Source: Xanthobacteraceae bacterium
Lineage (GTDB): Bacteria > Pseudomonadota > Alphaproteobacteria > Rhizobiales > Xanthobacteraceae
Reading direction: 5' to 3'
Length of the DNA stretch: 23,919 nt
NCBI GenBank assembly: GCA_030039105.1
Contig: JASHQO010000496.1
Coordinates: 1 to 23,919, forward strand
Shown: positions 14,728 to 21,013 of the stretch, in pieces
Layout of the letters: every line of letters begins with the position of its first letter
How positions within the stretch are numbered: the first letter of the stretch is position 1
The notes under the pieces: generated by a model
What the model saw: the letters and a program-made list of their open reading frames with translations, nothing else
What the model was told of the DNA's origin: nothing
Databases searched by the model: none
Program-made: the position numbers and the translations under genes

Positions 14728-14787
14728 ATGGGGACGAAATGCCGGACTGTTGATGCCGATTTCCTTCTCGCCGCCTGCCGACCGTGA
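14728..14787 (+). other. Short upstream ORF overlapping the helicase start
   Basis: ATG 14728 has a strong GGAGGGACA site and opens a 19-codon frame (MGTKCRTVDADFLLAACRP) that stops at TGA 14785-14787, 35 bases inside the helicase gene in another frame. It may tune helicase translation, or it may be a chance ORF whose ribosome site actually serves the helicase. Confidence 0.35.
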
Positions 14788-17700
14788 CCTGCGCGCCCGT
14801 GGCGCAGGCGTCACCGCCGTTCTCGGACCCACCAATACCGGCAAGACCCATCTCGGCATCGAGCGGATGCTGGCCCACTCCTCGGGCCTGATTGGGTTGC
14901 CGCTGCGGCTCCTGGCGCGCGAAGTCTATAACCGCGCCGTCGAACGGGTCGGCGGCGATGCGGTGGCTCTGATCACCGGCGAGGAGAAGATCAAGCCGCC
15001 GAATCCACGGTTTTGGGTCGCTACCGTCGAGGCCATGCCGCGCGATCTCGACGTCGCCTTCCTTGCCGTCGACGAGATTCAGCTCGCCGCCGATTTCGAG
15101 CGCGGCCACGTCTTCACCGACCGCATGCTCAACCGGCGCGGCCGCGAGGAGACCCTGGTGCTCGGCGCCGCCACCATGCGGCCGCTCGTCGAGCGGCTTT
15201 TGCCCGGCGCCAGCATCGTCAGCCGGCCGCGGCTATCACAACTGACCTTTGCCGGCGAGAAGAAGCTGACGCGGCTGCCGCGCCGCTCTGCCGTGGTCGC
15301 GTTCTCCGCCGACGAAGTCTACGCCATCGGCGAATTGATCCGCCGCCAGCGCGGCGGCGCCGCGATTGTGCTCGGCGCGCTGTCGCCGCGCACCCGCAAC
15401 GCGCAGGTCGAGCTATATCAGTCCGGCGAAGTCGACTACATGGTGGCGACCGACGCCATCGGCATGGGGCTCAATCTCGACGTCGACCACATCGCCTTCG
15501 CCGCGGATCGCAAGTTCGACGGCTATCAGTATCGCAAGCTCAGCCCGTCGGAGCTGGCGCAGATCGCCGGCCGCGCCGGCCGCGCCACCCGCGACGGCAC
15601 CTTCGGCACTACCGGGCGCTGCCCGCCGTTCGAGACCGAATTGGTGCAAGCGCTCGAGACCCACAGCTTCGAACCGGTGAAGATAGTGCAGTGGCGCAAC
15701 TCCGATCTCGACTTTTCGTCGATCGGCGCGCTGCAGGCGACGCTCGCCACGGCACCGACCGAGAGCGCGCTGGCGCGGGCGCCGACCGCCGAGGATATTC
15801 TGGTGCTCGACCACGCTTCGCGCGAGGACGAGGTGCGGGCCTGGACCACGACACCGGCCGATGTCGAGCGGCTCTGGGAGGTCTGCCAGGTCCCCGATTA
15901 CCGCAAGATCGCGCCGGCCAATCACGCCGAGCTCGTGATGACGCTGTACGGCTATCTGCAGCGCGAAGGCAAAATCGCGACCGACTGGTTCGCCGAGCAG
16001 GTTTCCCAGGCCGACCGCACCGACGGTGACATCGACACGCTGTCGACCCGCATCGCCCATATTCGCACCTGGACTTTCGTCGCCAACCGGCCGGACTGGC
16101 TGGCCGATCCCGAGCATTGGCAAGGCGTCACCCGCGGCATCGAGGACAAGCTGTCCGACGCGCTGCACGAGCGCCTCACCGAGCGTTTCGTCGATCGCCG
16201 CACCAGCGTGCTGATGCGGCGCTTGCGTGAAAACGCGACGCTCGAGCCGCAGATCGACAAGACCGGCGACGTCATCGTCGAAGGCCATACCATCGGCCGG
16301 CTCGATGGCTTCGTCTTCGTCGCCGACCCGTCGTCCGGCGGCTCGGAAGCCAAGGCGCTGCAGAACGCGGCGCAGAAGGCGCTCGCCGGCGAGATCGGCG
16401 CACGCGCCACGCGGCTGGCCGAGGCGACCGAAGAGCAATTCGCGCTGGCGAGCGATGGCACCATCCGCTGGACCGGCGCCGCTGTCGGCAAGCTGATCGG
16501 CGGCGATGAGGTGCTCAAGCCGCGCGTGCGCGTCGTCGCCGACGAGCAGCTAACCGGTGCGCCGCGCGATGCGGTCGAAGCTCGGCTCGGTGCCTTCGTC
16601 AAATCGCACCTGGAAAAGCTGCTCGGCCCGCTATTCGTGCTGTCGGCGGCTGAAGATGTCACCGGCATCGCCCGCGGCGTCGCTTTTCAGTTGGTCGAGG
16701 CGCTCGGCGTGCTCGATCGGCAGAAGGTGGCCGAGGAAGTCAAAGGACTGGAGCAGCCGGCGCGGGCGTCGTTGCGCAAATACGGCGTGCGCTTCGGCGC
16801 CTATCACATCTACACTCCGGCGCTGCTCAAGCCCGGCCCACGCGCGCTAGCGGCCCAATTGTGGGCGCTGGCGCATGAGGGATCGCAGGGCAAAGGCCTC
16901 GACGATCTGCTGCATCTTGCCGGAAGCGGCCGTACCTCGATCCCGGTCAATCGCGAGATCGACGCGACGCTCTACGGCATGGCCGGCTATCGGGTGTGCG
17001 GCGAGCGCGCCGTCCGCGTCGATATTCTGGAGCGCCTGGCCGATCTGATCCGCCCGGCGCTGTCGTGGCGCGAAGGGGCGCCGGGACCGAAGCCGCAGGG
17101 CGCATTCGTCGGCGGCGGGTTCACGGTGTTCAACGGCATGACGTCGCTGATCGGAGCCTCGGGCGAAGATTTCGCCTCGGTGCTGCGCTCGCTCGGCTAT
17201 CGCATGGAGCGGCGACCGAAGCCGGCCGAGCCCGTCTCCGCAGCGCCGGTAGCGGATGCGCCGACCGGAGGCGCCGTGTCTTCCGTCGTCGAAGCCGACG
17301 CAACCTCGAGCGCCGAAGAAGCTCCGGTGACGTCCACTGCGGAGATTATTGAGCCCGTGCCGACTGACCCGATGCCGGAGGTCAGTCACGACGCCTTCCA
17401 GGAGCCAGTCGAGGCCGCGTTGCAGCCCGCGGCCGAATTGGTGACCGCCAGCCCGCAAGTCGAGACCGCGTCCGATGCCGTGGCTGTTGCGGCAGTGCCG
17501 ACCGCAGAAGCCGCGCCGGGAAAACCGGTGGAACCCGAGTTCATCGAAGTATGGCGGCCGGGGCGGGTCGGAGGGCGACCCGAAGGCCGCCGCCGGCCGC
17601 GCTTCAAGCGTCGCGAAGGCGGCCGCGATGCGCGCACGCCAGAGCAAGGCGCACCGCCGCAAGACGCGGCTGTGGCGGCTGAGGCCGGTGGCGCACCAAG

Positions 17701-17932
17701 CGGCGAGGGCGGATCGACGGCGCCAGCGAAAGAGGAACGGCATCATCGCCACCGCCGCCGGCAAAAGCCCGACCAGCGGCTCGATCGTCCGCAGCGCGAC
17801 CGCGAGCGGCCGCCGCGTTCACAGCGCTATGAGCGGCGCGATCGCGAAAAAGCGCCCGATCCCAATTCGCCGTTTGCCAAGCTCGCTGCATTGAAGGCGC
17901 AGCTCGAGGCGGAAGCCAAGGAGCGGCGCTGA
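14753..17932 (+). CDS. SUV3/MgpS-like superfamily-2 RNA helicase
   Basis: A 1059-residue ATP-dependent helicase related to mitochondrial SUV3 and alphaproteobacterial MgpS-type proteins, probably acting on RNA in the cytoplasm. Motifs in order: Walker A LGPTNTGKTH (24-33), GLPLRLLAREVY (48-59), motif II as DEIQ (108-111 area), GAATM (138-142), motif V ATDAIGMGLNLDVDHI (232-247) and motif VI QIAGRAGRATRDG (270-282). A helical middle region runs to about 800 and carries the SUV3-type C-terminal segment. The last 250 residues are low-complexity: first Ala/Pro/Glu/Val-rich and acidic, then Arg-rich with RRRPRFKRREGGRD and HHRHRRRQKP, ending in the helical PFAKLAALKAQLEAEAKERR. ATG 14753 follows an in-frame TTG directly and matches the usual short N-terminus. 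The S4-domain gene begins two bases after its stop, supporting an RNA-related operon. Confidence 0.9.
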   Translation: MPISFSPPADRDLRARGAGVTAVLGPTNTGKTHLGIERMLAHSSGLIGLPLRLLAREVYNRAVERVGGDAVALITGEEKIKPPNPRFWVATVEAMPRDLDVAFLAVDEIQLAADFERGHVFTDRMLNRRGREETLVLGAATMRPLVERLLPGASIVSRPRLSQLTFAGEKKLTRLPRRSAVVAFSADEVYAIGELIRRQRGGAAIVLGALSPRTRNAQVELYQSGEVDYMVATDAIGMGLNLDVDHIAFAADRKFDGYQYRKLSPSELAQIAGRAGRATRDGTFGTTGRCPPFETELVQALETHSFEPVKIVQWRNSDLDFSSIGALQATLATAPTESALARAPTAEDILVLDHASREDEVRAWTTTPADVERLWEVCQVPDYRKIAPANHAELVMTLYGYLQREGKIATDWFAEQVSQADRTDGDIDTLSTRIAHIRTWTFVANRPDWLADPEHWQGVTRGIEDKLSDALHERLTERFVDRRTSVLMRRLRENATLEPQIDKTGDVIVEGHTIGRLDGFVFVADPSSGGSEAKALQNAAQKALAGEIGARATRLAEATEEQFALASDGTIRWTGAAVGKLIGGDEVLKPRVRVVADEQLTGAPRDAVEARLGAFVKSHLEKLLGPLFVLSAAEDVTGIARGVAFQLVEALGVLDRQKVAEEVKGLEQPARASLRKYGVRFGAYHIYTPALLKPGPRALAAQLWALAHEGSQGKGLDDLLHLAGSGRTSIPVNREIDATLYGMAGYRVCGERAVRVDILERLADLIRPALSWREGAPGPKPQGAFVGGGFTVFNGMTSLIGASGEDFASVLRSLGYRMERRPKPAEPVSAAPVADAPTGGAVSSVVEADATSSAEEAPVTSTAEIIEPVPTDPMPEVSHDAFQEPVEAALQPAAELVTASPQVETASDAVAVAAVPTAEAAPGKPVEPEFIEVWRPGRVGGRPEGRRRPRFKRREGGRDARTPEQGAPPQDAAVAAEAGGAPSGEGGSTAPAKEERHHRHRRRQKPDQRLDRPQRDRERPPRSQRYERRDREKAPDPNSPFAKLAALKAQLEAEAKERR

Positions 17933-17933
17933 C

Positions 17934-18197
17934 GTGAAGCTTGACCGCCAACGCATCGACCGTTGGCTGTGGCATGCCCGGCTGGTGCGGACCCGCGGGG
18001 CGGCGGTGGAATTGGCGGGCTCCGGCTATGTCCGGGTCAATGGCACGAGGGTCGCCGCGGCAAGTCGCCAAGTGCGGACCGGCGACATCGTCACGGTCGC
18101 CCTCGATCGCGCCGTGCGGGTGCTCAAAGTGACCGGCTTTGTCGAGCGCAGGGGTCCCGCTGGCAGCACCGCCTCGCTATATGAGGATTTGACCTGA
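17934..18197 (+). CDS. Hsp15-like S4 RNA-binding domain protein
   Basis: An 87-residue protein made almost entirely of an S4 RNA-binding fold: RQRIDRWLWHARLVRTRGAA (5-24), GYVRVNGTRVAAASRQVRTGD (31-51) and a closing strand (VTVALDRAVRVLKV). It resembles heat-shock protein 15 (HslR), which binds 50S subunits carrying stalled nascent chains. The start is GTG 17934, two bases after the helicase stop, with AAGGAGCGG inside the helicase gene as ribosome site. This spacing implies translational coupling. It is shorter than E. coli Hsp15 (about 133), lacking its C-terminal helix, so the exact function is uncertain. Confidence 0.87.
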   Translation: MKLDRQRIDRWLWHARLVRTRGAAVELAGSGYVRVNGTRVAAASRQVRTGDIVTVALDRAVRVLKVTGFVERRGPAGSTASLYEDLT

Positions 18198-18281
18198 AAA
18201 GGCCGGTCGGCCTCAAACTTGCGTGGGCGGGACCCATGCGATAGGAGCAAGGCTCGCGAAAAGTCCCCTCAGAGTGTGCAT

Positions 18282-18620
18282 ATGACCTATATCGTCAACG
18301 ACAATTGCATCAAATGCAAATACATGGATTGCGTCGAGGTCTGCCCCGTGGATTGCTTCTACGAGGGTGAAAACATGCTCGTCATCCACCCTGACGAGTG
18401 CATCGATTGCGGTGTTTGCGAGCCGGAATGCCCGGTCGACGCGATCAAGCCGGACACCGAACCGGGCGTGGAAAAGTGGCTGAGCATCAACGCCGAATAC
18501 GCCAAGGCCTGGCCGAATATCACGGCCAAGAAGGAACCACCGGCGGATGCCAAGGCATGGGAAGGCAAGCCCAACAAATTCGAGGAGCACTTTTCGCCGA
18601 AACCTGGTTCCGGCGACTGA
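18282..18620 (+). CDS. fdxA: 7Fe ferredoxin FdxA
   Basis: A 112-residue ferredoxin with one [3Fe-4S] and one [4Fe-4S] cluster, an electron carrier in the cytoplasm. By comparison with Azotobacter FdI, Cys9, Cys17 and Cys50 should bind the 3Fe cluster, and Cys21, Cys40, Cys43 and Cys46 the 4Fe cluster; Cys12 and Cys25 are extra. The two motifs read CIKCKYMDCVEVCPVDCF (9-26) and CIDCGVCEPECPVDAI (40-55). The C-terminal extension (about 65-112) has SINAEYAKAWPNIT and KPNKFEEHFSP, typical of this family. ATG 18282 gives the exact N-terminus MTYIVNDNC; the upstream site (CAGAG) is weak. The helicase, S4, fdxA, carD order is conserved in related bacteria, but electron partners cannot be read from this context. 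Confidence 0.96.
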   Translation: MTYIVNDNCIKCKYMDCVEVCPVDCFYEGENMLVIHPDECIDCGVCEPECPVDAIKPDTEPGVEKWLSINAEYAKAWPNITAKKEPPADAKAWEGKPNKFEEHFSPKPGSGD

Positions 18621-18694
18621 AAACGCTCGGAATCGCGGGCGTTAACCAGCACTAAGCATTCCCCGCTGCGACGCTTTCGCAACGCGTTAAGGCT

Positions 18695-18722
18695 TTGATT
18701 TTAGCCGAAAATGTGTTATATA
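18695..18722 (+). promoter_or_regulatory. Promoter upstream of carD
   Basis: TTGATT (18695-18700) and TATATA (18717-18722) are 16 bases apart in a locally AT-rich stretch, good for a sigma-70-type promoter. Transcription should start near 18729-18731, about 110 bases before the first carD start candidate and 295 before the second. Confidence 0.6.
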
Positions 18723-18733
18723 GACGCCACATA

Positions 18734-18823
18734 ATGAAGAACACCCCCGATATGCCGCTCCCCTTAAGCCGGGAGCTTATTTTTCCGGCGGGCGTTTTCG
18801 AGGAATCGTCAGAAGAGGCGTGA
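18734..18823 (+). other. 29-codon candidate leader ORF before carD
   Basis: ATG 18734 lies three to five bases after the predicted transcription start, with no ribosome site, so it would be almost leaderless. The frame encodes a peptide starting MKNTPDMPLPLSRELIF and ending EESSEEA, then TGA. It runs through the terminator-like hairpin, including a TTA leucine codon in the loop. It may be a leader peptide coupling translation to read-through, or chance. Confidence 0.35.
18757..18784 (+). terminator. Terminator-like hairpin in the carD leader
   Basis: GCTCCC (18757-18762) pairs with GGGAGC (18771-18776) across an 8-base loop and is followed immediately by TTATTTTT (18777-18784), the form of an intrinsic terminator. 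It lies downstream of the carD promoter, so it could attenuate carD transcription; it would also stop read-through from fdxA. Confidence 0.6.
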
Positions 18824-18839
18824 GATCCACGCGAGAGCA

Positions 18840-19025
18840 GTGGCAGAGAAAACTCGTCATCGGTCGAAGAAAAGTGCGGCCGGCATGAGCCGGAAGACCA
18901 GAAAAACGTCCTCCCGCGTCAGTCGGAGGGCATCACAGTCCACGCGGAGCGTCCCCCGCAGCCGGGTTCGTGTGGCGAAGCCGTCTCATCGGCAGAAGCC
19001 TGAGGCGGAAGGAGCAGCTTTGGGA
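18840..19025 (+). other. Possible basic N-terminal extension of CarD, or untranslated leader
   Basis: The carD frame is open from GTG 18840, preceded by GCGAGAG. It would add 62 residues, rich in Lys, Arg, Ser and Thr (for example SRKTRKTSSRVSRRASQS). About 65% of its third codon positions are G or C, against about 80% in the first part of the conserved CarD region, which favours a leader or a weakly constrained tail. Confidence 0.4.
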
Positions 19026-19598
19026 ATGAACACGAAGAAGACTACCCAACGACAAGGCTTCAAGACGAACGAATTCATCGTTTATCCCGCTCACGGCGTC
19101 GGCCAGATCGTGGCCATCGAGGAGCAGGAAGTTGCCGGCGCGCGGCTCGAACTGTTCGTGATCAACTTCGTCAAGGACAAGATGACCTTGCGGGTGCCGA
19201 CGTCGAAGGTCGCTTCCGTCGGCATGCGCAAGCTAGCCGAAACGCCGATGGTCAAGCGGGCGCTCGAGACGCTCAAGGGCCGCGCCCGCATCAAGCGGAC
19301 CATGTGGTCGCGTCGGGCCCAGGAATACGAGGCCAAGATCAACTCTGGCGATATCGTCGCCATCGCCGAGGTCGTCCGCGATCTCTACCGGTCGGAAACC
19401 CAGCCGGAGCAGTCATACTCGGAGCGTCAGCTCTATGAGGCGGCGTTGGACCGGTTGTCGCGCGAGGTGTCTGTGGTGCAGCGCATCACCGAGACCGAGG
19501 CGATCAAGGAGATCGAGGCGGCGCTGGCCAAGGGTCCGCGGCGCGGTCCCAAGCCCGAGACCGACGAAGAGGCGGTGGTCGAGGAAGAGGCGGCCTAA
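19026..19598 (+). CDS. carD: CarD-family transcriptional regulator
   Basis: CarD proteins bind the RNA polymerase beta subunit through an N-terminal Tudor-like domain and stabilise open promoter complexes. The 190-residue version begins MNTKKTTQRQGFKTNEFIVYPAHGVGQIVAIEEQEV, the standard polymerase-interaction region, followed by LELFVINFVKDKMTLRVPTSKV. The helical DNA-binding part includes MWSRRAQEYEAKINSGDI and AIAEVVRDLYRSETQPEQSYSERQLYEAALDRL. The tail is acidic (ETDEEAVVEEEAA). AAGGAG at 19009-19014 lies 11 bases before ATG 19026. A longer version from GTG 18840 would carry a 62-residue basic extension. It has its own promoter and a terminator-like leader, so its level may be controlled independently of fdxA. 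Confidence 0.92.
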   Translation: MNTKKTTQRQGFKTNEFIVYPAHGVGQIVAIEEQEVAGARLELFVINFVKDKMTLRVPTSKVASVGMRKLAETPMVKRALETLKGRARIKRTMWSRRAQEYEAKINSGDIVAIAEVVRDLYRSETQPEQSYSERQLYEAALDRLSREVSVVQRITETEAIKEIEAALAKGPRRGPKPETDEEAVVEEEAA

Positions 19599-19624
19599 AT
19601 CCTTCAGGCGGTTTGAAATTCGCG

Positions 19625-19651
19625 AAAGCCTGGCAGCAGTGCCGGGCTTTT
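19625..19651 (+). terminator. Strong intrinsic terminator after carD
   Basis: An 11-bp stem (AAAGCCTGGCA with TGCCGGGCTTT, one U-G pair) closes a GCAG tetraloop. The right arm ends in TTTT. It begins 27 bases after the carD stop. Confidence 0.75.
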
Positions 19652-19660
19652 GGCGTTTGA

Positions 19661-19679
19661 AGGGCCTTTTGGCCCTATT
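19661..19679 (+). terminator. Second hairpin terminator after carD
   Basis: AGGGCC-TTTT-GGCCCT is a perfect 6-bp stem with a TTTT loop, followed by ATTT. It lies ten bases after the first terminator and probably backs it up. Confidence 0.55.
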
Positions 19680-19784
19680 TCACAGGATTTCCCGCATCGG
19701 CCACATTCCCGCATCATGCCCTGTCTTAGCCATAAATTAATCTTCATTTGAAAGGACATAAGCCAAGGTGACGTGCGGGGGAGA

Positions 19785-20540
19785 ATGGGGGCGCCGGGTA
19801 TGCGGCGAAATAAGGCGTTCAAGCGGGGTCGGGTTCTTTCAATCGTCGTTGCGGGGCTTGCCGGATACGTGATTGGCGGCTGGAACGGGCCGGTCCCGCA
19901 CGGTAGCCAGCTTTCGGCATCGCAAACCGTCGCACTTCGCTTCATGCAGGATGTCGACGACGCCGCCACGGTCGCTGCCGCGACCACGACCCTGGGCAAC
20001 GCCCAATTCGCGCTGTTGAGCCCGCAGCCAATGGTGCCGCAGGCTTCTAGTCAGCAGGTCGCGTCGGCATCTGCACCCGTTCAACAGGCTTCCATGACGC
20101 CTGCACCGCAAGCCAAGGTCGAGTTGGCCTCCGCGGAAGATACCGTGCCTGCGCCGCAGCCCGCGGCGCGGCCGTCCAAGATCGCGGTCGCGGCGGCAGT
20201 GGTGCGCCGCGTCGTCAACGAGCGGCCGGGCTTTGTCCTCAATGACGCGCAGATCGCCAGCATCAAGGAGCGCCTGCATCTGACGCCGGACCAGGAAGAG
20301 ATGTGGCCCGCGGTCGAAGCCGCGCTGCGTAATCTCGCCTATTCGCGTGCGCGCGAGGCGCGCCGGCACGGTACCCCGGCGACCACGCAGCTCGCGTCCG
20401 CCGATCCCAGCAGCACCGACGTGCAAGATCTCAAATCCGCGGCCATTCCGCTGATCATGAGCTTCAATTCCGAGCAAAAGGACGAAGTGCGCAACATCGC
20501 CCACGTCATGGGCTTGGATCAACTCGCCAATCAGTTCTAA
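19785..20540 (+). CDS. Membrane-anchored protein of unknown function
   Basis: About 251 residues. A positively charged N-terminus (MRRNKAFKRGR) precedes one hydrophobic helix (about 17-33, VLSIVVAGLAGYVIGGW), so the rest should be periplasmic. An Ala/Pro/Gln-rich linker covers about 50-140. The C-terminal domain (about 145-251) is helical: FVLNDAQIASIKERLHLTPDQEEMWPAVEAALRNL, whose LTPDQ recalls LTXXQ/Spy-like proteins, then SAAIPLIMSFNSEQKDEVRNIAHVMGL. I do not recognise a named family. Starts at GTG 19773, ATG 19785 and ATG 19800 are all possible; GGGGGAG precedes 19785. It stands alone after the carD terminators and converges with the next gene, with only four bases between the stop codons. 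Confidence 0.78.
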   Translation: MGAPGMRRNKAFKRGRVLSIVVAGLAGYVIGGWNGPVPHGSQLSASQTVALRFMQDVDDAATVAAATTTLGNAQFALLSPQPMVPQASSQQVASASAPVQQASMTPAPQAKVELASAEDTVPAPQPAARPSKIAVAAAVVRRVVNERPGFVLNDAQIASIKERLHLTPDQEEMWPAVEAALRNLAYSRAREARRHGTPATTQLASADPSSTDVQDLKSAAIPLIMSFNSEQKDEVRNIAHVMGLDQLANQF

Positions 20541-20544
20541 GCCC

Positions 20545-20919
20545 TTACGGCCGTCCGTAGCGAGCGCGGGCCGTGGAAATTTTTGCGGCCGGCCGCAACA
20601 GTTCGAACGCACACTTCACTGCCATTAGCGCCAGCACCGAGAAGCAGATCAGATCGCCGACTTCGAGCCGATTGGCGATCTGAAAGCTGTAGACCGGATC
20701 GTAGAGGAAATAAGCGCCGCTCAGCGCTGCAAGGATGGCGAACAGCGTCGCCGGCACGCTGCCGTAGAGCAGCGCGACCAACGCGATCGGCAGCAGATAG
20801 AAGAAGATCGGATGGTGCGGGCCGATTCCCACAAGCTTGCAATAAAACAACACGGCCGTGACCAGAGCGACGATCACAAGTGTCACGACGAAGGGTAAAG
20901 TCCCCTTCACGATCCGCAT
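20545..20919 (-). CDS. DUF4118-like four-helix membrane protein
   Basis: A 124-residue inner-membrane protein with four predicted hydrophobic segments: about 8-28 (LPFVVTLVIVALVTAVLFYC), 35-52, 54-70 and 85-105. The pattern, with FFYLLPIALVALLYGSVPATLFAILAALSGAYFLYDP, matches the KdpD-type DUF4118 sensor module usually attached to histidine kinases. Here there is no kinase domain, so it is a free-standing module, possibly a partner of a separate kinase. A strong GGGGGAG site precedes ATG 20919. The C-terminal tail is basic (AKISTARARYGRP). No kinase or response regulator lies in the window. Confidence 0.8.
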   Translation of the reverse strand: MRIVKGTLPFVVTLVIVALVTAVLFYCKLVGIGPHHPIFFYLLPIALVALLYGSVPATLFAILAALSGAYFLYDPVYSFQIANRLEVGDLICFSVLALMAVKCAFELLRPAAKISTARARYGRP

Positions 20920-21013
20920 AAGAACTCCCCCAACAACCCTCGAGGCCCGTTCGGCCTATTGTTAGCTGCAAGGATAGCAGGGGCGGCGCGCGCCGAACAG
21001 GTGGCACGCGGCA

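Larger units (their letters stand above)
14321..14752. other. 432-base intergenic region without a confident gene
   Basis: No tRNA or recognisable protein gene is visible on either strand. It contains a 30-codon candidate ORF with a good ribosome site (14456-14548), an imperfect 19-base palindrome (14671-14689), a seven-base direct repeat CGTTCCA (14625-14645 area) and a strong ribosome site feeding a short ORF that overlaps the helicase start. Its right part probably contains the helicase promoter, but no convincing -35/-10 pair was found. Confidence 0.6.

Noticed and set aside
18201..18212. GGCC-GGTC-GGCC repeat between the S4 gene and fdxA
   Set aside because: The stem is only four to five pairs and no U-tract follows, so it is not a credible terminator or operator on this evidence.
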